A stretch of 64,000 nucleotides of DNA from Ruegeria sp. ANG-R (GTDB lineage Bacteria > Pseudomonadota > Alphaproteobacteria > Rhodobacterales > Rhodobacteraceae): assembly GCF_000813985.1 (NCBI RefSeq), contig NZ_JWLJ01000001.1:62001-126000 (forward strand), written 5' to 3'. The notes beneath the pieces were generated by a model, which saw only the letters and a program-made list of their open reading frames with translations, did not search any database and was not told the origin of the DNA. The position numbers and the translations under genes are program-made. This document shows positions 53,050 to 63,387 of this stretch, piece by piece (positions within the stretch are counted from its first letter, which is position 1; each line of letters begins with the position of its first letter).

Positions 53050-54282
53050 ATGATCGAGACAATGCTGTGCGCACTGGTTACTGTGCTTCCCGACTATTTG
53101 TATCGCCGCTTTGTTCAGGGGAAACGGATCGGGCACGAGATCACATTGTTCACCATGTGGTACGAATTGCGTTGGGGGCTGACGACCTGTGCCATACTGG
53201 CGCTGACCGTGATCACTACGCTGTTCTATTTCCACCCGTCCAGCAAAACGGCGGCCTCCTATTTCCGGACGGTCACGATCCTTCCACAACTCGGCGGTCG
53301 CGTTTCCGAGGTCTATGTGCGCAACAATGAACAGGTGACCGCCGGGCAGCCGATTTTCCGGATCGAGGATTTCACCCAAACGGCCCAAGTCGAGGCAGCT
53401 CATGCGCAGATCGCTCAGGTGCAGGCGTCGCTGAAAGTGGCAGAAACCGATCTTGCCGAGGCCGAGGCAGGCATCGCGGGGGCAAGGGCGGCACTGGCTC
53501 AGTCGCTTGAAGATCTTGAGCGTAATACCACGCTGCGTGACGAAGGCTCCAGTGCCGTGCGCATGGCCGAAATTGACCGATTGGAAAACCTGGTTGCTGA
53601 GCGTGAGGCGCAGGTCACCGCCGCGACATCTCAGCGGGCTGCCGTTGTACAGCAGATCGAGGAATTGATCCCGGCCCAGCTTGCCAGCGCCAATGCCCAG
53701 CTTGATGCTGCGCTGACCGAACTGGACAAAACCATAGTCAGCGCCGGGGTAACCGGCCGGGTCGAACAATTTGGGCTTCAGGTCGGGGACTACGTCAGCC
53801 CTCTGCTGCGCCCGGCGGGTATCCTTGTGCCGTCCTCTTCCGGACATGACCGGTTTCAGGCAGCGTTCAGCCAACTCTCGGCACAGGTGATCAAGCCGGG
53901 TATGATTGGCGAGCTGGGCTGTATGACCAAACCCTTCACAGTGATCCCCGTTGTTGTCGTCGAGGTGCAGGATGTGATCCCATCGGGGCAGATCCGGCCA
54001 ACCGATGAATTGCGCGATGTCCAGACCAATACCAACCCGGGTTCGATTCTCGTCTATCTTGAGCCGCTTTATGAAAGCATGGCGGATGACGTGCCGCCGG
54101 GCAGCAACTGTCTGGCGAATGTCTATACGGACAACCATGCCAAGCTTGAAGACGAGAACATCGGATTCTGGGAGAAGTCTTTCCTGCATGTGGTGGACAC
54201 CATCGGTGTCGTTCACGCTGCAGGTCTACGCCTGCGACTGATCCTGATGCCGGTGAACACGCTCGTGTTGACTGGGCACTAG
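53050..54282 (+). CDS. HlyD-family membrane fusion protein (YibH/YiaV-like)
   Basis: A 410-residue periplasmic adaptor. An N-terminal membrane helix (about residues 38-62 RWGLTTCAILALTVITTLFYF) is followed by a biotinyl-lipoyl-like half (PQLGGRVSEVYVRNNEQVTAGQPIF), a long coiled coil (about 110-220, heavy in Ala/Glu/Gln) and the second half (TIVSAGVTGRVEQFGLQVGDYVSP). The C-terminal part has PGMIGELGCMTKPF. Such proteins bridge inner and outer membrane for export; here no ABC or MFS partner follows, only the preceding small membrane protein, as in the EmrA-like YibH/YibI pairs. Confidence 0.9.
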   Translation: MIETMLCALVTVLPDYLYRRFVQGKRIGHEITLFTMWYELRWGLTTCAILALTVITTLFYFHPSSKTAASYFRTVTILPQLGGRVSEVYVRNNEQVTAGQPIFRIEDFTQTAQVEAAHAQIAQVQASLKVAETDLAEAEAGIAGARAALAQSLEDLERNTTLRDEGSSAVRMAEIDRLENLVAEREAQVTAATSQRAAVVQQIEELIPAQLASANAQLDAALTELDKTIVSAGVTGRVEQFGLQVGDYVSPLLRPAGILVPSSSGHDRFQAAFSQLSAQVIKPGMIGELGCMTKPFTVIPVVVVEVQDVIPSGQIRPTDELRDVQTNTNPGSILVYLEPLYESMADDVPPGSNCLANVYTDNHAKLEDENIGFWEKSFLHVVDTIGVVHAAGLRLRLILMPVNTLVLTGH

Positions 54283-54391
54283 GTAAACCACTACACCAAT
54301 CCACTTGGTGCCCCTGTCTCCGACACCCGCGCGTAGAAGGCGGCGGGTTTCCTGATCGCGGTTCGCCTGTGTTATTGTGCCTCAGCGCCAC

Positions 54392-54422
54392 CTCAGCCGA
54401 GTTTGTTCGGCTGAGCTTTTTT
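54392..54422 (+). terminator. Intrinsic terminator
   Basis: CTCAGCCGA and TCGGCTGAG (9 bp, 6-base loop) followed by C and six T. Closes the HlyD-like operon, 110 bases after its stop. Confidence 0.85.
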
Positions 54423-54442
54423 GAGGCGCAAAGGAGGCGGCA

Positions 54443-55249
54443 ATGGTTGATACAAATTCTGCATTTGTGGGAGATATCCCGGGGAATTACGACCGAGAGA
54501 TGGGGCCGGTGATATTCGATCATATGGCCCGCATTATGGCGCAGAAAACTGCGGCTGTTTCGCCCGGACATGTTTTGGAACTCGCTGCAGGCACGGGGAT
54601 TGTGACCCGGCATCTGTCTCGTGCGTTGGATGATGCGCATGTTGTGGTCACAGACCTCAACGAACCGATGCTTGATATCGCACGCACCAAGTTCAGTGAG
54701 ACAAGTAACGTGAGTTTTCAGTCGGCAGATGCGCAGGAGCTTCCGTTTGCTGACTCAAGTTTTGACGCTGTCATCTGCCAGTTCGGGCATATGTTTTTCC
54801 CTGATCGTGCCCGGGCCTATGCCGAGGCGCGTCGCGTGTTGAAGCCAGGTGGCATTTACTTGTTTTCGACATGGGGTACCAACGCCGAGAACCCATATTC
54901 CGAAATGGTCATCGAAACGTTGTCCGGTGCGTTTGAAAGTGACCCGCCGGGTTTCATGAAAGTCCCGTTCTCACTACACGACGCCGCCGCGATTCTGGAT
55001 GAGGTTGTGCAAGCGGGGTTTGTTGAGCCATGTCACGAATGTGTGGAACATGCTTCATCTGTTGCGAATTTTGATAATTTTGCGCTGGGTTTGATGCTTG
55101 GCAGCCCTGCGTATTTCGAGGTTCTCGAACGTGACGGGGACCATGGCGAAATTGCCGGCGACCTCGCAAACAATATGCGCGCACGTTTCGGACCAGAGCC
55201 GTCGACAATGCCGCTGAAAGCCCATTTCTTTCAGATGATGTCACCCTGA
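54443..55249 (+). CDS. Class I SAM-dependent methyltransferase
   Basis: A 268-residue methyltransferase of the UbiE-like class I fold. SAM motif VLELAAGTGIVTRHLS, then VVVTDLNEPMLDIA, ADAQELPFADSSFDAVICQFG and RRVLKPGGIYLFSTWG. The rest, a helical cap (VPFSLHDAAAILDEV), sets the unknown substrate. AGGAGG 6 bases before the ATG gives a strong ribosome site. A single gene between two terminators, converging with the ABC transporter operon. Confidence 0.9.
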   Translation: MVDTNSAFVGDIPGNYDREMGPVIFDHMARIMAQKTAAVSPGHVLELAAGTGIVTRHLSRALDDAHVVVTDLNEPMLDIARTKFSETSNVSFQSADAQELPFADSSFDAVICQFGHMFFPDRARAYAEARRVLKPGGIYLFSTWGTNAENPYSEMVIETLSGAFESDPPGFMKVPFSLHDAAAILDEVVQAGFVEPCHECVEHASSVANFDNFALGLMLGSPAYFEVLERDGDHGEIAGDLANNMRARFGPEPSTMPLKAHFFQMMSP

Positions 55250-55259
55250 GCGGGTGAAC

Positions 55260-55290
55260 AAAAAAAGGCCCGCAGGATTCTACGAGCCTT
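55260..55290 (-). terminator. Intrinsic terminator of the purine operon
   Basis: On the minus strand AAGGCTCGTAG pairs with CTGCGGGCCTT around a 4-base loop (two G-U pairs), followed by seven T. It closes the operon that runs from the right edge to 55315. Confidence 0.8.
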
Positions 55291-55314
55291 GATCTTGTCA
55301 AACAGGTTCGGTTC

Positions 55315-56388
55315 TTACTGCGGAATTTCGCCTTCCAGTCCTTCGACATAGAAGTTCATGCCTGCCAGCGTGCCGTCATCGGCGGTTTCGCCCTCGGCCA
55401 GCCAGACGCTTCCGTCCTGCTTGTTGATCGGGCCTGTGAACGGATGATATTCACCAGACGCAATCGCGTCCTTCAGCGCAAGCGCCTTTTCTTTGACATC
55501 CGCTGGAACCGCGTCCGAAATCTCACCTATGCCGACCATGCCGTCACCAATACCGTCCCAGGTGTTCACGGTTTCCCATGTGCCGTCCATCACAGCCTGC
55601 GTCCGGTCAATGTAATAGGGTGCCCAGTTGTCAATGATCGAGGAGACCCGCGGCATTGGAGCGTATTCGCTCATGTCCGATGCCTGACCAAAGGTGATCA
55701 CGTTGCCCGCCTCTTGCGCGGCGGCTTGTGGCGCGGTTGAGTCGGTGTGCTGCAGGATCACGTCAGCGCCCTGTTCGATCAGAACTTTCGCAGCATCTGC
55801 TTCTTTGGCCGGATCAAACCAGGTGTAGGCCCACACGATCTTGAACTCGACATCCGGGTTGACTTCCTTTGCCGCCAGATATGCTGCGTTGATGCCCCGG
55901 ATCACCTCGGGGATCGGATAAGAGCCGATGTACCCGATGATGTTCGATTTGGTCATGCTTCCGGCGATCAGGCCCTGAACTGCGCGACCTTCATAAAACC
56001 GGGCAGAATAAACGGACACGTTTGGTGCGGTTTTGTAGCCGGTAGCGTGTTCGAATTTAACGTCCGGGAATTTCTTTGCCACGTTGATGGTCGGGTCCAT
56101 ATACCCAAACGATGTGGTAAAGATCAGGTCAGCCCCCTCCAGCGCCATCTGCGTCATCACACGTTCGGCATCCGGGCCTTCGGGTACGGATTCGACGAAA
56201 ACCGTCTCGACCTTATCGCCAAAGTGTTCTTCGACGGCCAGACGACCTTCGTTATGTTCGTAGGTCCAGCCGCCGTCGCCGACCGGGCCGACGTAGACAA
56301 ATCCGACCTTGGTTTTGTCCTGAGCCATGGCGCCGGTCGCCAGACCCAGGGCCATGGCGGCGCTTGCAAGAAGTGACGTGAATTTCAT
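55315..56388 (-). CDS. BMP-family substrate-binding protein of ABC transporter
   Basis: A 357-residue periplasmic binding protein. Signal peptide MKFTSLLASAAMALGLATG with cleavage near AMAQ. The BMP/Med (nucleoside-binding) fold is recognised from VGFVYVGPVGDGGWTYEHNEG, FTTSFGYMDPT, GYIGSYPIPEVIRGIN and DVILQHTDSTAPQAAAQE. In other bacteria the family binds purine nucleosides. The adjacent xanthine dehydrogenase genes fit a purine or purine-nucleoside ligand. It is the last gene of the operon, expected to be the most abundant product, which fits the terminator position. Confidence 0.93.
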   Translation of the reverse strand: MKFTSLLASAAMALGLATGAMAQDKTKVGFVYVGPVGDGGWTYEHNEGRLAVEEHFGDKVETVFVESVPEGPDAERVMTQMALEGADLIFTTSFGYMDPTINVAKKFPDVKFEHATGYKTAPNVSVYSARFYEGRAVQGLIAGSMTKSNIIGYIGSYPIPEVIRGINAAYLAAKEVNPDVEFKIVWAYTWFDPAKEADAAKVLIEQGADVILQHTDSTAPQAAAQEAGNVITFGQASDMSEYAPMPRVSSIIDNWAPYYIDRTQAVMDGTWETVNTWDGIGDGMVGIGEISDAVPADVKEKALALKDAIASGEYHPFTGPINKQDGSVWLAEGETADDGTLAGMNFYVEGLEGEIPQ

Positions 56389-56423
56389 GTGGTTACTCCC
56401 AAAGTTGGTTCAGTTGGCCCCGT

Positions 56424-57344
56424 CTAGTGCGAGGCATGGAAGGTCCGGCCCAGTGAGGCAGGTGCGCTGCTCTTGTCGGCCGAAAGGATCACAAGCACAA
56501 GGATCGTGATGATGTAGGGCGACATTGCCAGATACTCGACGGGAATGGCAACGCCTGCCGCCTGCAAATTAAGCTGCAAGACGGTGATTCCGCCGAACAA
56601 ATAAGCGCCTAACAGGACACGCCATGGCTTCCAGCTGGCGAACACCACCAATGCCAGAGCGATCCAGCCGACACCGGCGGTCATGCCTTCGGTCCACTGT
56701 GGAACCCGGATCAGGCTGATATAGGCGCCCCCCAGTCCGGCACAGGCACCACCAAACATGATTGCCATGATGCGGATCTTGATGACCTTGTAACCCAGCG
56801 CATGGGCGGCATCGTGGTTTTCGCCCACCGCACGCAGGATCAGACCGGCGCGCGTGTATTTCAGCGCGGCCCAGACGGCGGCAGTCAGGGTGATGCCGAC
56901 ATAGAGTATGGGATCATGCTGGAACAGGATCGGGCCAATCACCGGGATGTCGCTGAGGACCGGGATATGGATTTCGCCCATGCTGGGTGGTTTGATTCCC
57001 ACATAGCTCTGACCCAACAGAGCGCTGAATCCCAAGCCGAACAACGTCAGCGCAAGCCCGCTTGCCACCTGATTGGCCAGCGCCACTTGCGTCAGCAGGA
57101 CGAACAGCAGCGACAGTACGGCGCCTCCAATGGCGGCGGCAACGAAACCCAGCCAGGGTGAACCGGTCTCGACCGAGATGGCAAAGCCGCTGATCGCACC
57201 AACGATCATCATGCCCTCGACACCGAGATTCAGAACACCTGCCTTTTCTACGACCAGTTCGCCGATCGCGGCCAACAGCAGGGGGGTTGCGGCCACCATC
57301 AGTGAGGCGACTAGAAGTACCGGATTGATTTCACCAAGGTCCAT
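56424..57344 (-). CDS. ABC transporter permease, nucleoside/BMP type (second)
   Basis: A 306-residue membrane permease of the BPD_transp_2 family: repeated hydrophobic helices (LLAAIGELVVEKAGVLNLG, then GMMIVGAISGFAIS) with the GVLNLGVEGMM motif conserved in nucleoside permeases and the RAVGENHDAAHALGY cytoplasmic loop that contacts the ATPase. Encoded 3 bases after the first permease, so coupled. Together with the other permease it makes the inner-membrane channel. Confidence 0.92.
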   Translation of the reverse strand: MDLGEINPVLLVASLMVAATPLLLAAIGELVVEKAGVLNLGVEGMMIVGAISGFAISVETGSPWLGFVAAAIGGAVLSLLFVLLTQVALANQVASGLALTLFGLGFSALLGQSYVGIKPPSMGEIHIPVLSDIPVIGPILFQHDPILYVGITLTAAVWAALKYTRAGLILRAVGENHDAAHALGYKVIKIRIMAIMFGGACAGLGGAYISLIRVPQWTEGMTAGVGWIALALVVFASWKPWRVLLGAYLFGGITVLQLNLQAAGVAIPVEYLAMSPYIITILVLVILSADKSSAPASLGRTFHASH

Positions 57345-57347
57345 GGA

Positions 57348-58430
57348 TCACGCCACCTCGCTACGGGCCGCACGGATGCGGTAATTGGTCAAAAGATCGA
57401 AGGCCAGCAGGAAGAACAGAAGCATCCCCTGAAACACCTGAATGGCGGCGGCAGGCAGACCCAGCTGAGACTGCGCGATTTCACCACCGATATAGGTCAG
57501 CGCCATTATGCCGCCGGCCAGTAGGATGCCCACCGGATGCAGACGGCCCAGAAAGGCCACGATGATCGCAGTGAAGCCGTAGCCCACGTTAAAGTCGATG
57601 CTGACCACACCCGACGGGCCGGACACCTCGAACATTCCCGCCAAACCCGCCAATGCGCCGGACAGACCAAGGCAGAACAGGATCAGGCGCGCCGGGTTCA
57701 CACCGGCAAACTTTGCCGCGCGCGGGGCCTCACCGGTCAGACGGATGTGAAAGCCCAGCATGTGTCGGTTCAGCAGCACATAGGCAAAGATCACCGCGAT
57801 AAACGCGGCAACCACGCCCCAGTGCATACCCGATCCCGCGATCAGTTCTGCATTATGCGCACTCTCATAAGATTGCAGGTTGCGTGAGCCGGGAAAGCCG
57901 AAGCCTTCGGGGTTTTTCAGCAGGCCCAGCGACACCGAGGCCAGAAACTGCTCGGCGACATAGACCAGCATCAGCGAAACAAGGATTTCATTGGTGCCAA
58001 AGCGCACTTTCAGAAAGGCCGGGATCGTCGCCCATAACCAGCCGCCAAACGCACCGGCCAGCACCATGATTGGAAAGATGAACCAGGCCTCCAGCGGATA
58101 AAAGGCCAGCCCCGCACCCGCGCCGAAAATCGCACCCATGATGTATTGCCCCTCGGCGCCGATATTCCAGATCCCCGCGCGAAAGCCCAAAGACAGACCA
58201 ATCGCGATCAATACCAGAGGGGCGCCCTTCACCAACAGTTGCGGGCGGTAATAGAAGGCGAACTCGCCGAAAAGCGGCTCCCAGAAAATCGTTCCGATGG
58301 CCTCGATGGGGTTCTTGCCCAGAATAGCGAACAGAATGCCGCCAAAGACCATCGTTGCGATCACTGCGACCAGAGGGGTCGCATATGACCACGCCTTTGA
58401 TGGCTGTGGCCGTTTCTCCAACACAATCAT
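57348..58430 (-). CDS. ABC transporter permease, nucleoside/BMP type (first)
   Basis: A 360-residue permease of the same family, longer at the N-terminus. Membrane helices throughout; IWNIGAEGQYIMGAIFGAG and RFGTNEILVSLMLVYVAEQ are the characteristic segments, with LTGEAPRAAKFAGVNPARL as the ATPase-contact loop. It stands 63 bases after the ATPase gene, the only gap in the operon. Pairs with the permease at 56424 as a heterodimer. Confidence 0.92.
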   Translation of the reverse strand: MIVLEKRPQPSKAWSYATPLVAVIATMVFGGILFAILGKNPIEAIGTIFWEPLFGEFAFYYRPQLLVKGAPLVLIAIGLSLGFRAGIWNIGAEGQYIMGAIFGAGAGLAFYPLEAWFIFPIMVLAGAFGGWLWATIPAFLKVRFGTNEILVSLMLVYVAEQFLASVSLGLLKNPEGFGFPGSRNLQSYESAHNAELIAGSGMHWGVVAAFIAVIFAYVLLNRHMLGFHIRLTGEAPRAAKFAGVNPARLILFCLGLSGALAGLAGMFEVSGPSGVVSIDFNVGYGFTAIIVAFLGRLHPVGILLAGGIMALTYIGGEIAQSQLGLPAAAIQVFQGMLLFFLLAFDLLTNYRIRAARSEVA

Positions 58431-58493
58431 CTGCTCATCCCCCGGGTTTTTTCATCTTTTTGTAAATACTCTCGCCGAAGGCGGATTTGACGG

Positions 58494-60011
58494 TCATACA
58501 TGCGCCACCTCCATGCCATGCGCGCCACCCATCATCAGGCCGATCTCATCGACCGTCAGACCTGTGGTCGAGCGCGGGGCGCTGAGCCGTCCTTCGTTCA
58601 GCGCGGCAAAGCTGTCCGATATCTCCATCAGCTCATCCAGATCCTGGCTGATACAGACAACCGCTGTGCCTTTGGCCGCGAGATCCAGAATGGCCTGTCG
58701 GATCGAAGCCGCGGCGGCTGCATCCACCCCCCAAGTCGGCTGGTTCACCACCAGCACATCCGGGTTCTGCAACACTTCGCGACCAATCACGAACTTCTGC
58801 AGGTTTCCGCCCGAAAGCGACCTTGCCGCGTTCTCGGGTCCCGGAGTGCGCACATCGAACGCCTCGATGATTTTCTCGGCGAACCCTTTGGTTTCGTTCC
58901 ATTTCAGGAAGCCGTTGCTTTCCAATCCTTCGCGAACCGAGCCGGTCAGCAGAGCATTTTCGGTCAAACTCATATCAGGTGCAGCCGCGTGGCCCAGCCG
59001 TTCCTCGGGCGCGGTTAACACGCCCAGTTTGCGGCGAGCCGTGGGGCCTTTCTTGCCAATGGCTTGTCCGTTGAACTTGATAGCATCGGCAGCAGTTTGA
59101 ATCTCGCCGGAAAGGACGCCCAGTAGTTCGTCCTGACCATTTCCTGCGACACCGCCAATGCCCAGTACCTCGCCCTTGCGCACAGTCATGTGAACGTTCT
59201 TCAGCGCGGTGCCAAATTCTGATGGAGAGGGGACCGAGAGGCCGCTTACATCCAACGCAACTTCCCCAAACTCACGCCCTGAGCGTTCCGGAGTTTGCAG
59301 GGTCGAGCCGACCATCATCTCGGCCATATCTCTGGCCGAGGTTTCGCTTGGCACGCACTCGCCAACATTCTTGCCGAGACGAAGGATTGTGGCGTGGTCG
59401 CACAGCGTTCTGATCTCTTCGAGCTTGTGCGAGATGTACAAGATCGAAGTACCCTCGGAACGCAATTTATTCAGCGTTTCGAAAAGGATATCAACTTCCT
59501 GCGGGGTCAGGACCGAAGTTGGTTCATCCATGATCAACAGCTTGGGGTCCTGCAACAGGCAGCGGATGATCTCGACCCGTTGGCGCTCACCAGCCGACAG
59601 GTCGCCCACAGTGCGGAACGGGTCCAGTGGCAGCCCGTATGTTTCCGAAACCTCGCGGATACGGGATGCCAGATCACCCATTGGAGGTGGATTTTCCATC
59701 CCCAGCGCAATGTTTTCGGCGACGTTCAAAGCATCGAACAACGAAAAGTGCTGGAATACCATCGCAATCCCGTCAGCGCGGGCGGCCCGTGGTTCAGGTG
59801 GTGCAAAGGCCTGGCCGCGCAGAAGCATCGTGCCGCTATCCGGTTTCACCAGACCATAGATCATCTTGACCAGTGTGGATTTACCTGCGCCATTCTCGCC
59901 CAGCAGGGCGTGAACCTCGCCTTCGCCGATGTCAAAGGACACCTGATCATTGGCCACGACGCCGGGATAGGCTTTGGTCAGCCCTTGCAAGCTCAGTAGT
60001 GGAGTGGTCAC
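58494..60011 (-). CDS. ABC transporter ATP-binding protein with two ATPase domains
   Basis: A 505-residue fused ATPase of the sugar/nucleoside-importer type. Domain 1: Walker A GENGAGKST, signature LSAGERQRVEI, Walker B LLIMDEPTSVL. Domain 2: degenerate GVAGNGQDE in place of Walker A, signature LSGGNLQKFVIGRE, Walker B LVVNQPTWGVD, so only the first site is likely to be fully active. Such two-domain ATPases work with two permeases and a BMP protein, all present here. Its start overlaps the xdhC stop by 4 bases, linking transport and oxidation. Confidence 0.93.
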   Translation of the reverse strand: MTTPLLSLQGLTKAYPGVVANDQVSFDIGEGEVHALLGENGAGKSTLVKMIYGLVKPDSGTMLLRGQAFAPPEPRAARADGIAMVFQHFSLFDALNVAENIALGMENPPPMGDLASRIREVSETYGLPLDPFRTVGDLSAGERQRVEIIRCLLQDPKLLIMDEPTSVLTPQEVDILFETLNKLRSEGTSILYISHKLEEIRTLCDHATILRLGKNVGECVPSETSARDMAEMMVGSTLQTPERSGREFGEVALDVSGLSVPSPSEFGTALKNVHMTVRKGEVLGIGGVAGNGQDELLGVLSGEIQTAADAIKFNGQAIGKKGPTARRKLGVLTAPEERLGHAAAPDMSLTENALLTGSVREGLESNGFLKWNETKGFAEKIIEAFDVRTPGPENAARSLSGGNLQKFVIGREVLQNPDVLVVNQPTWGVDAAAAASIRQAILDLAAKGTAVVCISQDLDELMEISDSFAALNEGRLSAPRSTTGLTVDEIGLMMGGAHGMEVAHV

Positions 60012-60985
60012 GCGCTCAGGTCCTTCTTCAATTCGTTCTGTCGGGCCGGGCGCAGAAGATGTGCTGCGACGCCAACGGCGATCATCTGTGGGTGTTTGCC
60101 CAGCGAGGGATCACCAATCGGGCAGGTAATCCGGCTTATCCGTTCGGGCGGATGCCCAAGTGCCGCCAGCCGCGACCGGAATCGCGCCCATTTGGTAGCT
60201 GAGCCAATCAGTCCCGCAAAGCGGAAATCATGCAAAAGCAGCCTGTTGCACAGTTCCAGATCCAAATTGTGTGAATAAGTAAGCACCAGATGTTCCGCTT
60301 CGCTGGGTGCATGGCGTACGAGTTCGGCCGGTTTCCTAGCCGGAACAGCAGTCACGCCCGTAGCGATTGCATCCGGAAAGCGTTCAGGTCCTGTATCAAC
60401 CCAAGTAATCGCGAGATCGGGCAGGGGAGACAGAACATCCACCAAGGCACGGCCAACATGCCCTGCGCCCCAGATCCACAGATTGCGGGTTGGCTTGTGG
60501 ACGGGCTCGATCATCCAGCCCTCAATCAGTTGCGGCTCGGGCGCGACTCCCTGACCACGGGATCGTGCCAGAACACGTTTGACTGCCATCGGCTGGGAGC
60601 TGGAGACCTGCGAGGTTTCCGGTCCGTTTTCCGTTTCGGAAAAAGGGGCTACCGGCCGCGCGATCACCTCTCCTTCGAGGCGCACCAAGGATGCGGTGTC
60701 GTGGATTTCTGATAGCAATGAAACAGCGCCGCCACAGCATTGGCCCATGTCGGGGCCAAGTGCGTGCTGGCTGAACCGTACCGGATCTATTTGACGGCGC
60801 GCGGCCTCCGCGGCCTGATACTCCAGCGTGCCACCGCCGATCGTACCACTTTGCCCGTCTTTCCAGACCAGCATTGACGCGCCAACTTCGCGGGGGGACG
60901 ATCCCTTGATCCCGGCGATGACCACGCGGACCACAGACCCATGGGTTTTGACGGCCTCCCTCAAAGCTTCCCGATCAAATCCCAT
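60008..60985 (-). CDS. xdhC: XdhC, molybdenum-cofactor sulfuration/insertion factor
   Basis: A 325-residue XdhC/CoxI-family protein that binds molybdenum cofactor and helps its sulfuration and insertion into XdhB. N-terminal: VVRVVIAGIKGSSPREVGASML, WKDGQSGTIGGGTLEYQA and QCCGG, a Cys pair typical of XdhC. C-terminal Rossmann-like domain: IWGAGHVGRALVDVL, VLTYSHNLDLELC, GLIGSATKWARFRSRL, CPIGDPSLGKHPQMIAVGV. Start overlaps the xdhB stop by one base (TGATG) and its own stop overlaps the ATPase start. Confidence 0.95.
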   Translation of the reverse strand: MGFDREALREAVKTHGSVVRVVIAGIKGSSPREVGASMLVWKDGQSGTIGGGTLEYQAAEAARRQIDPVRFSQHALGPDMGQCCGGAVSLLSEIHDTASLVRLEGEVIARPVAPFSETENGPETSQVSSSQPMAVKRVLARSRGQGVAPEPQLIEGWMIEPVHKPTRNLWIWGAGHVGRALVDVLSPLPDLAITWVDTGPERFPDAIATGVTAVPARKPAELVRHAPSEAEHLVLTYSHNLDLELCNRLLLHDFRFAGLIGSATKWARFRSRLAALGHPPERISRITCPIGDPSLGKHPQMIAVGVAAHLLRPARQNELKKDLSA

Positions 60986-63387
60986 CAGATGCCTCCCTTC
61001 ATCCTTTGGACACCGCGCCAGACCTCTTCTGCGGTCGCGGGCGCATCCAACGCAGGGTACCTATCCCCGCAGGCCGCCACCGCGTTTGACAGCGCCAACC
61101 AGGCGGAGATGCCCAACATAAACGGCGGTTCCCCTACCGCCTTGGAGCGATAGATTGTGTCCTCGCGGTTTTCGCCATTCCAAAGTGCAACATTGAAGAT
61201 GTCGGGTCGATCGGAACAGGCTGGAATCTTGTAGGTCGAGGGCGCATGAGTTCGCAGGTTACCCTTGTCGTCCCAGACCAATTCTTCGGTCGTCAGCCAA
61301 CCCGCGCCTTGCACATAGCCACCTTCGACCTGTCCGATATCCAGCGCTGGATTCAGTGACGCACCAGCGTCATGCAGGATATCCGTGCGAAGGATGCGGT
61401 TCTCACCGGTCAATGTATCGACAGCGACTTCGGTGATGGACGCACCATAGGCAAAATAGAAGAATGGACGACCGCGCCCCTTGATCCGATCCCATTCAAT
61501 CTTGGGAGTCTTGTAGAAACCTGTGGCTGAAAGGCTGACCCGGCCTTGATAGGTCAGTGCTGCAGCTTCGGCGAAGGTATAGCGTTCCTCGCCGACCGAA
61601 ACATGTCCGTCGGCGAATACCACGGAAGATGGGTCCGCCTGATGCCGCTCGGCCAAATAGTCGGCCATCCTGTCACGGATCGTGTCGCAAGCCGCTTTGA
61701 CCGCCATGCCGTTCAGGTCGCTTCCCGAAGATGCCGCCGTCGCCGAGGTATTGGGCACTTTTGCCGTATCGGTCGCGGTGATTTTCACCATATCCAGCGG
61801 AATGCCAAAACGAGATGCCGCTACTTGCGCCACTTTCTGGAACAACCCCTGGCCCATCTCGGTTCCGCCATGGTTCAGGTGAACCGAGCCGTCCTGATAG
61901 ACATGTACCAGCGCTCCGGCCTGATTGAGGTGTGTCAGCGTGAAGGAAATGCCGAACTTGACCGGAGAGAAGGCGATGCCTTTCTTGATTACGCTGTTCT
62001 CGGCGTTCCATTTTTCGATGGCTACTTTGCGTGCGGCATAGTCGCTGGATTTCAGCAGCGCTTCGGTCATGCCGTGCAGTTCGAAATCGCTGACCTCCAT
62101 GCCGTAGGGCGTCGTGTTGCCGCCTGCGGGCAGAGGGCGAACCGGGGCAAAACCCGTTTTCACAGCTCCTCGGCTGGTCAGGTCCTGATGTGGGTCCGCG
62201 TGCCCCACGGATTGCTCTGCCGGTTCGCGTTCCACAGCTTCATGGGCTGGTTCATAGTAGTTCCGTCGACGCAACTCGACCGGATCAACTCCAAGTTCAT
62301 GGGCGGCATGGTCCATCACGCGCTCGATCCCGACCATCCCTTGTGGGCCGCCGAAACCGCGATAGGCGGTGGCGGATTGGGTGTTGGTTTTCAACCGGTG
62401 GCTTTCGATCCGCGCATTGGGCAGCAGATAGGCATTGTCCGAATGCAACATCGCCCGATCCGCGACGGGCAGGGACAGATCCTGCGCCCATCCACAAATC
62501 GCATGGTGCAGGAACGAGACGCCCTGAATATGCCCATGCTCGTCGAACCCGGCGCGATAGGCAATTCGGAACGCATGGCGTTTTCCGGTGATGATCATGT
62601 CATCATCGCGGTCATAGCGCATCTTGCAGGCCTTACCGGTGATGCGGGCGGCGACGGCGCAAGCGACGGCCAGTGCATTGCCCTGGCTTTCCTTGCCGCC
62701 AAACCCTCCACCCATCCGGCGGGTTTCAACACGGACGGCGTGCATGGGAACACCCAATGCATCCGCCACTTTGTGCTGAATCTCGGTGGGATGCTGGGTC
62801 GAGGAATGCACAAGCATATCCGCACCTTCGTTCGGTACGGCCAACGCAGCCTGTCCTTCCAGATAGAAATGCTCTTGCCCGCCCAGTTCGAAGCTGCCCT
62901 CAATCACATGTTCCGATCCTGCAATGGCCGCATCCGCATCCCCTTTAGTGTAGATGCGCGGGCCTTCCTCGAACCGGCTATCGGCCGCGAGAGCTTCTTC
63001 GACGGTCAGGATCGGGGTCTCTTCGGCATAGTCGATCTTGCCCATCCGTGCCGCCTTGCGTGCAGCCAAATGGCTTGTTGCGGCGACAAGAAAGACGGGT
63101 TGTCCGATGTAATTGACCGTGCCGTCAGACAGTAGCGGCTCGTCATGGATCGACGGCGATACGTCGTTGGCAAAGGGCAGATCCTCGGCCGTCATAACCA
63201 AGACAACGCCTTCGGCGGCCTTTACCGCCGACAGGTCCATTGACCTGATTCTGCCTTTGGCAATCGGGCTGACACCAAAGGCCAGATGCAACGTGGCCTT
63301 GGGCGTCGGGATGTCGTCAACATAGCGCGCTGCGCCAGAGACATGCAGAGGTGCCGCGTCATGCGGGAGAGGTTTGGTCACGCTCAT
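60985..63387 (-). CDS. xdhB: Xanthine dehydrogenase, molybdopterin-binding subunit
   Basis: An 800-residue large subunit that oxidises hypoxanthine to xanthine and urate. Ald_Xan_dh N-terminal domain ([20 protein letters not shown]), substrate and cofactor contacts ([40 protein letters not shown] with the Arg of purine hydroxylases, [12 protein letters not shown]) and the catalytic Glu in [11 protein letters not shown] near the end. The length and motif order are of the bacterial XdhB type. Overlaps xdhA by 4 bases (ATGA). Confidence 0.95.
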   Translation of the reverse strand: MSVTKPLPHDAAPLHVSGAARYVDDIPTPKATLHLAFGVSPIAKGRIRSMDLSAVKAAEGVVLVMTAEDLPFANDVSPSIHDEPLLSDGTVNYIGQPVFLVAATSHLAARKAARMGKIDYAEETPILTVEEALAADSRFEEGPRIYTKGDADAAIAGSEHVIEGSFELGGQEHFYLEGQAALAVPNEGADMLVHSSTQHPTEIQHKVADALGVPMHAVRVETRRMGGGFGGKESQGNALAVACAVAARITGKACKMRYDRDDDMIITGKRHAFRIAYRAGFDEHGHIQGVSFLHHAICGWAQDLSLPVADRAMLHSDNAYLLPNARIESHRLKTNTQSATAYRGFGGPQGMVGIERVMDHAAHELGVDPVELRRRNYYEPAHEAVEREPAEQSVGHADPHQDLTSRGAVKTGFAPVRPLPAGGNTTPYGMEVSDFELHGMTEALLKSSDYAARKVAIEKWNAENSVIKKGIAFSPVKFGISFTLTHLNQAGALVHVYQDGSVHLNHGGTEMGQGLFQKVAQVAASRFGIPLDMVKITATDTAKVPNTSATAASSGSDLNGMAVKAACDTIRDRMADYLAERHQADPSSVVFADGHVSVGEERYTFAEAAALTYQGRVSLSATGFYKTPKIEWDRIKGRGRPFFYFAYGASITEVAVDTLTGENRILRTDILHDAGASLNPALDIGQVEGGYVQGAGWLTTEELVWDDKGNLRTHAPSTYKIPACSDRPDIFNVALWNGENREDTIYRSKAVGEPPFMLGISAWLALSNAVAACGDRYPALDAPATAEEVWRGVQRMKGGI

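Noticed and set aside
61546-63135. A 529-codon plus-strand open frame opposite xdhB
   Set aside because: It mirrors the codon bias of xdhB; no motif or ribosome site, and the xdhB frame is fully supported.
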